NCBI GenBank assembly: GCA_964563335.1
Contig: CAZLWL010000045.1
Coordinates: 1 to 18,591 of the forward strand
Direction of reading: 5' to 3'
DNA from: QNBT01 sp964563335
Lineage (GTDB): Bacteria > Planctomycetota > Phycisphaerae > Sedimentisphaerales > Anaerohalosphaeraceae
DNA: 18,591 bases
Below, piece after piece: positions 1 through 6,320 of the stretch (position 1 is its first letter; each line of letters opens with the position of its first letter). A program made the position numbers and the translations under genes. The notes beneath the pieces were generated by a model. It saw only the letters and a list, made by a program, of their open reading frames with translations, was not told the origin of the DNA and did no database searches.

Positions 1-22
1 TATCCCCGAGGTATCCCCGAGG
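1..22. repeat. Tandem 11-bp duplication at the window edge
   Basis: The unit tatccccgagg occurs twice head to tail with no mismatch (1-11 and 12-22). It runs into further C/G-rich sequence containing cccga...tcggg pairing. A related cccgat...tcggg element lies inside the second dispersed repeat copy near 11196-11211, so this is probably part of the same intergenic repeat family. The array may continue upstream of the window, which cannot be seen. Confidence 0.6.
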
Positions 23-49
23 TTTCGGGACATGCGGGACACGCGGGAT

Positions 50-150
50 GAAGAATCTGGGGCGCACGAAGGATTGAGATTCTTTCCCGGCGCGCCGGGA
101 CTCAGAATGACAAAGGGGCGCTCAGAATGACATATATAAGGTTTTCTACA
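50..150. repeat. Dispersed palindromic repeat, copy 1
   Basis: Positions 61-111 are identical over 51 bp to 11147-11197. Positions 121-150 match 11213-11242 with one mismatch. Inside are the pair agaatct (52-58) / agattct (77-83), a perfect 16-bp palindrome (85-100, centred on ggcgcgcc) and two copies of tcagaatgac. The left terminal half (gtcattctga) is absent in this copy but present in copy 2. The structure resembles the small non-coding inverted-repeat elements scattered in many environmental genomes. The element ends about 20 nt before the histidine kinase start, so it forms most of that gene's upstream region. No protein is encoded. Confidence 0.75.
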
Positions 151-169
151 AAGCATGAATCGGGAATAA

Positions 170-1879
170 TTGGTGAGTGGTCTGAAAAAAAACCGGAAGC
201 AGTTACTTGAGGAGATAGCGGCCTTGCGCGGGCGTCTTGAGCAGTTGGAAGATGCCGAAGCAAAGCGGCAACCGACTGAGGAACGCAGCAGAATTATTCT
301 GCAAACCGCAATGGACGGCTTTTGCATTGTTGACACCAAAGGCGATTTTAAAGATGTAAATGAGGCCTATTGCCGTATCACAGGTTACACGAAGGACGAA
401 CTGCTCAGTATGAATGTGAGAGACATTGAAGCGCTGGAAGCCATGGCGGAAACCGTCGAGCATCTGGGAAAAATCAAAAAATCCGGCGTGGAACGTTTCG
501 AATCCTGTCTCAAACGCAAAGATGGCGGAAGAGTTGATGTTGAGGTCAGTGTTAACTATATGCCGTTTGATAATGGCCAACTCTTTGCGGTTGTGCGCGA
601 CATGACGGAGCGCAAGAAGGCTGCTCTTGCTCTTGAGCATCACAGGGAATTTGAACAACTCATAACAGATATTTCGAGACAGTTTATCAACCTTTTATCC
701 GAACAGATAGACGAGGGAATAAATCAGGCTCTCAAGACTTTGGGTGAGTTTGCCCAAGTGGACAGGAGCTACATATTCCAGTTTTTCGATGAGGGCCGGA
801 AGACAAATAACACGCACGAGTGGTGCACTGAGGGTATTACACCGCAGATCGACAATTTGCAGAATCTTTCTGTAGATATGGTGCCGTGGTGGATGGGCAG
901 GCTGGCCAAATTCGAGAATATTTATATACCTGACGTTGAAAAACTACCAGCCCGAGCAAAAAATGAGAAACAGATTCTCCGGGCCCAGTCGATCCAATCG
1001 CTGATAGTAATACCGATGGTCCACAATCGTGAGCTTATAGGTTTTGTGGGCTTTGATTCGGTGCGCAGGCAAAGGATCTGGAGCAAAGAAGGTATTGCGA
1101 TGCTGACAATCGTCTCTGAGATATTTACCAATACTCTGATGCGAAGGCGTATTCAGCAGGAGCTGGACTCATATTATGAGAAGATGCGCCGGGCCGAACA
1201 ATTGGCTTCGTTAGGTATGGTGAGCGCGACAATCGCTCACGAACTGAACCAGCCGTTGACGGTCATTAAACTATTTTTGCAGTTGGGCCTGAGAGCCCTT
1301 AAGGATGACAATGATGTCGATAAGGTCGCAGAGGTCATAGACGACTGTCTCGGCGAGATTACAAAGGCAGCCAGCACGGTTGACCGTTTTCGCAGATTCG
1401 CCCGGAAAGCGGCACCGGTCTATGTTACTGAAGTTGACCTCGTGGAAGTAGCAGAGAGAGTCGTTGGGCTTCTGACTGAAAGTGCACGCCGGAGCAAGCT
1501 CAATTTGTCGGTTAATGTAGAAAATCGTCCGCCGCATATTATCGGAAACAGCGTTGAACTTGAGCAGATGTTTTTTGTGTTGATTCAAAATGCCATACAG
1601 GCAGCCGATGGCGAAACCCGGCAGGATATGAAAATCACGATTTCCTCGGCGGATAACAGAGTTCAACTAACCTTTGCCGACACCTGCGGCGGTATCGAGC
1701 AGGAAAACATAGATAAGATATTTGAACCGTTTTTTACCACCAAGCCCGCCAATGTCGGCACCGGTCTTGGACTGTGTATTCTTGAACGGATTGTCAAAGG
1801 GCACAGCGGTTCCGTCCGTGTCGAGAGCCAGGAGGGACATGGAACAATTTTTTATATTAGCTTGCCTGTTGGAAATTAG
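170..1879 (+). CDS. PAS-GAF sensor histidine kinase (FixL/NtrB-like)
   Basis: This is a cytoplasmic sensor kinase with no membrane segment, 569 residues long. A short N-terminal coiled coil (about 4-32) is followed by a PAS domain (about 41-150, ending DMTERKKA), a GAF domain (about 160-325), a coiled linker and a HisKA core with the phospho-acceptor His357 in AHELNQPL. The ATPase domain has the N box (Asn474 in LIQNAIQAAD), G1 box (504-509), F box FEPFFTTK (518-525) and G2 box GTGLGL (530-535). The G1 box reads DTCGGI, with Cys506 where the family normally has glycine. The AHELNQPL/FFTTK style is that of FixL- and NtrB-type kinases. Its partner is very likely the FixJ-like regulator 239 bp downstream. 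The start is ambiguous: TTG at 170 is the longest, while GTG at 173 sits at better spacing from ggga at 162-165. The ligand of PAS or GAF is unknown; no haem-binding signature was identified. Confidence 0.9.
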   Translation: MVSGLKKNRKQLLEEIAALRGRLEQLEDAEAKRQPTEERSRIILQTAMDGFCIVDTKGDFKDVNEAYCRITGYTKDELLSMNVRDIEALEAMAETVEHLGKIKKSGVERFESCLKRKDGGRVDVEVSVNYMPFDNGQLFAVVRDMTERKKAALALEHHREFEQLITDISRQFINLLSEQIDEGINQALKTLGEFAQVDRSYIFQFFDEGRKTNNTHEWCTEGITPQIDNLQNLSVDMVPWWMGRLAKFENIYIPDVEKLPARAKNEKQILRAQSIQSLIVIPMVHNRELIGFVGFDSVRRQRIWSKEGIAMLTIVSEIFTNTLMRRRIQQELDSYYEKMRRAEQLASLGMVSATIAHELNQPLTVIKLFLQLGLRALKDDNDVDKVAEVIDDCLGEITKAASTVDRFRRFARKAAPVYVTEVDLVEVAERVVGLLTESARRSKLNLSVNVENRPPHIIGNSVELEQMFFVLIQNAIQAADGETRQDMKITISSADNRVQLTFADTCGGIEQENIDKIFEPFFTTKPANVGTGLGLCILERIVKGHSGSVRVESQEGHGTIFYISLPVGN

Positions 1880-1890
1880 TATAGTATAAT
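1862..1890 (+). promoter_or_regulatory. Promoter-like sequence P1 (overlaps kinase stop codon)
   Basis: TTGCCT at 1862-1867, a 17-bp spacer and a perfect TATAAT at 1885-1890 match a housekeeping sigma factor promoter. The kinase stop codon lies inside the spacer. Transcription would begin near 1897, giving a leader of about 220 nt for the response regulator unless it ends at the hairpin and T8 tract near 2000. This is a pattern-based prediction. Confidence 0.6.
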
Positions 1891-1971
1891 CATTTGGCGT
1901 ACAACTGCTTAGCGATTGGCAGTGAGCGATTTCTCTCCAAACAAGAGATAAACCGTCGGTTTCAGGGGCTT

Positions 1972-2000
1972 AGTATAGTGGATATACTGATATTTTTTTT
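1972..2000 (+). terminator. Weak hairpin plus T8 tract between P1 and P2
   Basis: agtata (1972-1977) and tatact (1983-1988) form a perfect 6-bp stem with a 5-nt loop. Four bases later comes a run of eight T (1993-2000). The stem is entirely A/T except one pair, so as an intrinsic terminator it would be weak; it could equally act as an attenuator. Two more small hairpins lie upstream: tctct/agaga (1932-1936, 1944-1948) and aaacc/ggttt (1950-1954, 1958-1962). Confidence 0.35.
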
Positions 2001-2009
2001 GAGATGGAC

Positions 2010-2038
2010 TTGCCTCTTGGAAATCAGTATGGTATAAT
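2010..2038 (+). promoter_or_regulatory. Promoter-like sequence P2 for the response regulator
   Basis: TTGCCT (2010-2015), a 17-bp spacer and TATAAT (2033-2038) repeat the P1 architecture exactly, within the duplicated 57-bp unit. The expected start of transcription near 2045 gives a leader of about 74 nt before the regulator ATG. It allows the regulator to be expressed independently of the kinase. Confidence 0.6.
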
Positions 2039-2118
2039 CACTCGCTGTAAAATTGCTTAATGGTTAAGAAGAAGTTTAACGTAAACAAGAACAGGAATTT
2101 AGGAGTTAATAATTTGGT

Positions 2119-2724
2119 ATGGCGGAAACAGAAAAGAGCATAATATTTTTTGTCGACGACGAGCCTCAGGTTTGCAAGGCGGTCAGCCAGACTCTTACTT
2201 CGCAGTTGGACAATTGCGAGGTCCGCTGTTTTGACGACGCTGACAGTTGTCTGAAGACGCTGCGAAACAATGACTGTGACCTGGTTATAGTTGACGTTAA
2301 TCTGCCCGGAACCAGCGGCCTGGAGCTGTTGGAGCGTGTCAAATGGGGCCGTCCACAGTTAAGTGTGCTTTTGTTCAGCGGTTACGCTGACGTACCCATG
2401 GCCGTAAGAGCCATCAAATCGGGGGCTGTAGATTTCATTGAAAAACCTCTGGACGAGGCAACTTTTCTTCCTGTGGTCAGAAAGGCGATTAAGAACTGCC
2501 ACAGCGAGGATATTACCAAGGGGAAGACTCTCACAAGGAGCGAAATCAGGATATTGCGAGAGGTTGTCAAAGGCAAGAGCAATAGGGAAATTGCCGTTGA
2601 CCTGCGACGGTCCGTCCGGACGGTTGAGAATCACCGCCACAGGCTCATGCACAAGCTCGGCGCCAAGAACGCGGTCGATCTGGTGAAAAAAGCCGTCAAC
2701 ATAGGCTTTACGGTCGACGATTAG
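2119..2724 (+). CDS. FixJ-like response regulator (receiver + LuxR HTH)
   Basis: This is a DNA-binding response regulator of 201 residues, normal for the FixJ/NarL type. The receiver domain covers about 7-125: acidic pair Asp13-Asp14, phospho-acceptor Asp59 (VIVDVNLPG), Ser87 in the switch position and Lys109 in EKP. A LuxR-type helix-turn-helix covers about 138-195, with the recognition-helix region SVRTVENHRHRLMHKLG. It should be phosphorylated by the kinase encoded just upstream and then activate target promoters; targets cannot be read from the sequence. The ATG at 2119 is preceded by AGGAG at 2101-2105, a rather long spacing of 13 nt. Two tandem promoter-like sequences lie in the 239-bp gap before it. 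Confidence 0.92.
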   Translation: MAETEKSIIFFVDDEPQVCKAVSQTLTSQLDNCEVRCFDDADSCLKTLRNNDCDLVIVDVNLPGTSGLELLERVKWGRPQLSVLLFSGYADVPMAVRAIKSGAVDFIEKPLDEATFLPVVRKAIKNCHSEDITKGKTLTRSEIRILREVVKGKSNREIAVDLRRSVRTVENHRHRLMHKLGAKNAVDLVKKAVNIGFTVDD

Positions 2725-2900
2725 CCGCTTGACTACCGGTTCGCCCTGCGATCGCTCTTCGACATTTTTAGTTGTTGAGTAGGTGGGTCTGTCGGGCTGC
2801 TGCTGACTGGTTGTGTAACGGGGATACCAATCATAAAGATTACGTGCGCCCGGCAGCAACCCACTGTATAACCGCAAGGGCCATTACCGCTCCTTTACGG

Positions 2901-2944
2901 TCGCGGCTCTGTTTCGAGGAAGTCGCGGCTCTGTTTCGAGGAAG
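2901..2944. repeat. Perfect 22-bp tandem duplication
   Basis: Positions 2901-2922 and 2923-2944 are identical over 22 bp. Only two copies are present and the flanks do not continue the pattern. It looks like a recent slippage or duplication event in non-coding DNA upstream of the lptD-like gene. Confidence 0.9.
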
Positions 2945-3006
2945 CGCATATATTTTTTATGGTCCGTATTACGCGGTTTTTAGCTGGATTTCATGTTGCG
3001 GGTCAT

Positions 3007-3012
3007 TATAAT
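3007..3012 (+). promoter_or_regulatory. Possible -10 box for the lptD-like gene
   Basis: A perfect TATAAT stands about 40 bp before the start codon. No good -35 is found at 16-18 bp upstream (ctggat at 2984-2989 is poor), so this promoter would need an activator or is a chance match. Confidence 0.3.
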
Positions 3013-3051
3013 CGCTGCAGATACCAATGGTTGAAGCCGTAATGGAGTTAG

Positions 3052-6000
3052 TTGCTGAGATTGGCACGTATCGTATTTGGGCGATTTTTTATGCAGAACA
3101 GGCTGTGGATTGCAATTTTTGCCGCCGCGACACTGCTTGCGCAACAGGTTACTGCAGGGACACTTGAGGACGCCGAGCTTTTTGCCGGGCAGGATTTGCA
3201 CCTCGCAGCCAGGCGGATGACCGTCCATAAGAGCGGCGACCCGGCCGGCGACGAACATATCCTCACTTTTGAGGAGGGGTTTTCAATGTCAATCGGAGAC
3301 AACCAGTTGACCAGCGACAGCGCGGTCGTCTGGCTCGGAACCATCGCCACCGATTATCTTGGTACCCGCCGGATTGACTACAGCGCACAGGTGTACCTTC
3401 AGGGCAATGTATCAATCAAGCAGGGCAAAGGTGCACGCACAACCGATTTGAGCCAGGTCATTGTCGAGCGGGGCGAAGCACTGGTTGCCCGTTTTTTGGT
3501 AAACGGCGAGATATTTGTCACCGCGGACGAGCATAATATTGGTTCCGTTTCCGAGCTTGAAGACCTCCAGATATATAAAAATGCCGCCGCGGCGATAAAA
3601 CCTGTTCGCCATGAGCCTGTGATTGGTGCCGAAGCGATAGTTCCGAGCCTTGCCGAGCCTGAGCCTGAGCCTGAGGAGATTGCTGAGCCCAAAGAACCCT
3701 GGCAGATTACCGACATATTCAAAATGAAACTGCCGGGGTTGCCCGAGAAGAAACCGCCGGTCGAAGAGCCCGTTGCCAAAGAGATTAAGTTTGATTATCC
3801 CGTCAATATCACGGGCTTGTGGGAGCGGCCGCTTGAGATAGAAGATACCGACATGGCCGATGGCTCAAGAGTCAGCACGGTGATAGGGCGATTCTATCTG
3901 TGGCAGAAGCGTGATGAAAAGGGCGGCCTGCTTGAACTGCAGGCCGATAGCGCAGTCATATTCCATGTCGGCGAGCAATCTCAATCCGGCCAGGACACAC
4001 GCAGCGAAAACATTCTGGGCGGCGGGTCGGTAGAGGCGGCTTATCTTAAGGGCAATATCATCATGACTGAGGGCCCCCGGACCATCCGTGCCGACGAGGT
4101 CTATTATGATTTTCAAAAACGCCAGGCCCTCGCGGTAAATGCCGAGATGCGAAGTTTTGACCCGGGAAGGGGAATTCCTATCTACCTTCGTGCGGTCAAG
4201 CTTCGACAAATTTCCGAGAATGTATTCAACGCCGACGAAATCACACTGACAACAAGTGAATTCTATATGCCGCAGGTGGCGATGGAGGCCTCGCGCGTGC
4301 TCTTGACGGATACCACCGGTATCGATGCACGAACCGGCAAGAAGGTTGAAAAGAGCAGTTATGATGCGATTTTGTATGACGCAAAAATGAAGCTGGACCA
4401 AAATACGGTATTCTACTGGCCCAGGCTCAGAACCAATCTCGAGCGGCCGGATATCCCGATAAAGAGCATGCATATAGGCCGCGATTCCGAATTCGGCACG
4501 TCTGTTGAGACAAGGTGGTACCTCTCAAGATTACTTGGTCTGAAAGAGCCTTCGGGCGTTGACAGTGTATTGGCTGTGGATTACTTCGGCAAACGCGGTG
4601 CCGGGGCCGGTGTGGATATCGATTACAGACGGCAGGACTATTTCGGCGACGTGATTGCCTACGTACTCAGGGACCGCGGCACGGACGACCTTGGCCGAAG
4701 CGATGAGAGACAAAATCTTGACTCGGGCGAGGACATTCGCGGGCGGTTCAGATTCCGCCACAGGCATTATTTGCCGTATGACTGGCAGGCCACCATCGAA
4801 ACCAGTTATGCCTCCGATGAGAACTTCCTCGAATGGTTTTACCGCAGCGAGTTCGACACCGGCAAGAAGCAGGAAACGCTCGTGCATCTTAAGCGTCTCA
4901 AAGACAACTGGGCGTTTTCGTTTCTGAGCAAATTTCGTATCAACGACCACAAGACCATGACGGAGGAGCTGCCGAGTGTGGAATTCCATCTAAAGGGCGC
5001 ATCGTTCTGGGACCACAAGCTGACGTTTTACAGCGATACCCAGATAAGCCGGTTTAGAGACCGCTTGTCGTCCAAGATTTTGCCGACGGATGTGCGATCG
5101 GGCGACCCACAACAGTTTTACACATTTGCCTCGACGCGCAACGAGGTCGATATGCCGTTCATGTGGAACACTATAAAGGTCGTGCCGTTTGTCGCGGGTA
5201 CATACGGGTATGAGGATCAAGACGGCTACTTCACGAGATTAGACGGGACTTCGACCAAGCCCAACGGTGATGATTCAATTTTGTTAGGCGAAGCCGGCGT
5301 TAGAATGGCGACGATGTTCTGGAAGGAGAATCCGTTCGTAAAGTCAAGATTATGGGATATTAACGGTATCAGGCATATCGTAAAGCCGCACCTTGAGGCG
5401 GTGTTCTACCACGACAGTGATGAGACGATTGAGATGCGTGATGTGGTAAACTTCGGTGTATCGCAACGGTGGCAGACTCGTCGAGGCCCGAAAGAGGACC
5501 TCCGCAGCTTCGACTGGATGCGGCTGGATATCGACGCCACCTGGTTAAGGGACGCCGCGGATTCGGCCGTCGGGGGGAGGGAGTACGGCCCGGCGAAATT
5601 CATCTGGAACGACCCGGCGATACCAATATTGTCAAGACGAAAGGAATATCTGTATGCTTTAATGCGTAATTCGGTTAACGCGGACTACACCTGGCGGCTC
5701 AGCGACACGACTACGGTGCTGGCCGATATGAATTACGATATCAAAAGCAGCGTCGTTCAGCAGTTAAACGTGGGCGTTTCGCGATATGTGCATCCGGATA
5801 TCAGTTACTACATTGGCAACAGGTATCTACGGCCGGTGATTATCGATATTACGGCTGACAACATTCACGAAGAAGGCTCAAATTCGGTTATTATGGCGGC
5901 GACGTATGCCCTGAATCCCAAATATACCGCCACCTTCGCACAGGAATATAACTTCGATTTTGGGAAAAACATCAAAAGTGAGCTGACTATTCTGCGGCGC

Positions 6001-6153
6001 TATCACCGAATGTATTATGGTTTCACCTTTGCCACGGATGAATCCCTTAAAAGAAAATCAGTAGTGTTCAGTATATGGCCGCAGGGAGTCAAGGAACTGG
6101 CCATGGGCAGGCGAAAATATATTGGACTTGTCGGGCCGGTCAGTGAAGATTGA
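3052..6153 (+). CDS. lptD: LptD/OstA-like outer-membrane LPS-assembly protein
   Basis: LptD receives lipopolysaccharide from the periplasmic Lpt bridge and inserts it in the outer leaflet of the outer membrane. Here a signal peptide (hydrophobic core IAIFAAATLLA, cleavage near TAG, residues 34-36) precedes two OstA-like beta-rich segments (about 70-160 and 280-400). These are separated by an acidic/proline linker (about 199-248) rich in EP repeats. The C-terminal half (about 480-1020) has the aromatic-rich alternating strands of an outer-membrane beta barrel, with the LptD-like stretch SDENFLEWFYRSEF. At 1033 residues it is longer than the E. coli protein (784). It contains no cysteine, so it cannot form the disulfides essential in E. 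coli LptD. The start is uncertain: TTG 3052 follows GGAG at 3044-3047, TTG 3061 is possible, and ATG 3091 gives the most compact signal peptide. The family call rests on architecture and motif resemblance. Confidence 0.75.
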   Translation: MLRLARIVFGRFFMQNRLWIAIFAAATLLAQQVTAGTLEDAELFAGQDLHLAARRMTVHKSGDPAGDEHILTFEEGFSMSIGDNQLTSDSAVVWLGTIATDYLGTRRIDYSAQVYLQGNVSIKQGKGARTTDLSQVIVERGEALVARFLVNGEIFVTADEHNIGSVSELEDLQIYKNAAAAIKPVRHEPVIGAEAIVPSLAEPEPEPEEIAEPKEPWQITDIFKMKLPGLPEKKPPVEEPVAKEIKFDYPVNITGLWERPLEIEDTDMADGSRVSTVIGRFYLWQKRDEKGGLLELQADSAVIFHVGEQSQSGQDTRSENILGGGSVEAAYLKGNIIMTEGPRTIRADEVYYDFQKRQALAVNAEMRSFDPGRGIPIYLRAVKLRQISENVFNADEITLTTSEFYMPQVAMEASRVLLTDTTGIDARTGKKVEKSSYDAILYDAKMKLDQNTVFYWPRLRTNLERPDIPIKSMHIGRDSEFGTSVETRWYLSRLLGLKEPSGVDSVLAVDYFGKRGAGAGVDIDYRRQDYFGDVIAYVLRDRGTDDLGRSDERQNLDSGEDIRGRFRFRHRHYLPYDWQATIETSYASDENFLEWFYRSEFDTGKKQETLVHLKRLKDNWAFSFLSKFRINDHKTMTEELPSVEFHLKGASFWDHKLTFYSDTQISRFRDRLSSKILPTDVRSGDPQQFYTFASTRNEVDMPFMWNTIKVVPFVAGTYGYEDQDGYFTRLDGTSTKPNGDDSILLGEAGVRMATMFWKENPFVKSRLWDINGIRHIVKPHLEAVFYHDSDETIEMRDVVNFGVSQRWQTRRGPKEDLRSFDWMRLDIDATWLRDAADSAVGGREYGPAKFIWNDPAIPILSRRKEYLYALMRNSVNADYTWRLSDTTTVLADMNYDIKSSVVQQLNVGVSRYVHPDISYYIGNRYLRPVIIDITADNIHEEGSNSVIMAATYALNPKYTATFAQEYNFDFGKNIKSELTILRRYHRMYYGFTFATDESLKRKSVVFSIWPQGVKELAMGRRKYIGLVGPVSED

Positions 6154-6162
6154 CAAATACCC

Positions 6163-6191
6163 TTGAATTTGTGAACAAAAAAGGATAAAAT
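6163..6191 (+). promoter_or_regulatory. Promoter-like sequence for the caspase-like gene
   Basis: TTGAAT (6163-6168), a 17-bp spacer and TAAAAT (6186-6191) give a good housekeeping-type promoter just after the lptD-like stop codon. Predicted transcription start is near 6198, leaving a leader of about 120 nt. It suggests that the secreted protein and the following lipoprotein gene form their own transcription unit. Confidence 0.5.
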
Positions 6192-6192
6192 G

Positions 6193-6293
6193 AACTTGAC
6201 TGACTTTTTAAACTGTCATGCTGATCGCAGCGAAGAATGACAAATTACGTATGTTCTTGTCGAGGCTATACTTATGTCAAACCCAGTCAAGTT
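6193..6293. repeat. Inverted repeat pair enclosing a degenerate dispersed element
   Basis: aacttgactg (6193-6202) and cagtcaagtt (6284-6293) are perfect 10-bp inverted repeats 81 bp apart. Between them, 6215-6241 starts gtcatgct and ends agaatgac, an eroded version of the GTCATTCTGA/TCAGAATGAC element seen at both other repeat sites. The whole could be a small non-autonomous inverted-repeat insertion, or a long-range stem in the leader RNA of the next gene. Confidence 0.45.
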
Positions 6294-6320
6294 GAGTAAA
6301 GTTGAATTATAGGGATTATC

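Larger units (their letters stand above)
1861..2065 (+). repeat. Imperfect 57-bp direct repeat around the kinase-regulator gap
   Basis: Positions 1861-1917 and 2009-2065 match at 45 of 57 positions without gaps. Similarity is strongest in the first 30 bp, which hold a complete promoter-like sequence. The first copy overlaps the last codons and stop of the kinase gene, so the second looks like a duplicated gene tail plus promoter. The intervening sequence is 91 bp. Confidence 0.8.
2725..3051. other. Non-coding gap between response regulator and lptD-like gene
   Basis: No credible gene, tRNA or riboswitch was recognised in these 327 bp. The open frame at 2772-3011 lacks a ribosome site and any recognisable sequence. 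The stretch holds the 22-bp tandem duplication at 2901-2944 and a TATAAT box at 3007-3012. No convincing terminator for the regulator was found. Confidence 0.6.

Noticed and set aside
50..150. CRISPR array or insertion sequence at the repeat regions
   Set aside because: Repeats are not regularly spaced, have no spacer structure, and no transposase or cas gene is present anywhere in the window.
2359..2877. Long open frame on the - strand (172 codons) across the response regulator gene and the following gap
   Set aside because: It is antisense to an unmistakable receiver-LuxR gene over most of its length, has no recognisable domain and no ribosome site.
2772..3011. Possible 79-residue protein in the gap before the lptD-like gene
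   Set aside because: Cys/Arg/Ala-rich translation without any recognisable feature. It runs through the 22-bp tandem duplication and has no ribosome-binding sequence.
2725..3051. tRNA or riboswitch in the gap (several G/C-rich complementary patches)
   Set aside because: No cloverleaf, no T-loop consensus and no riboswitch core could be matched; the complementary patches are short and interrupted.
3865..4473. 202-codon open frame on the - strand inside the lptD-like gene
   Set aside because: Composition-driven shadow of the + strand gene, with no family resemblance, promoter or ribosome site.
6150..6155. Perfect TTGACA at the end of the lptD-like gene as a -35 box
   Set aside because: No -10-like sequence lies 16-18 bp downstream; the TTGAAT-17-TAAAAT pair just after it is the better promoter.
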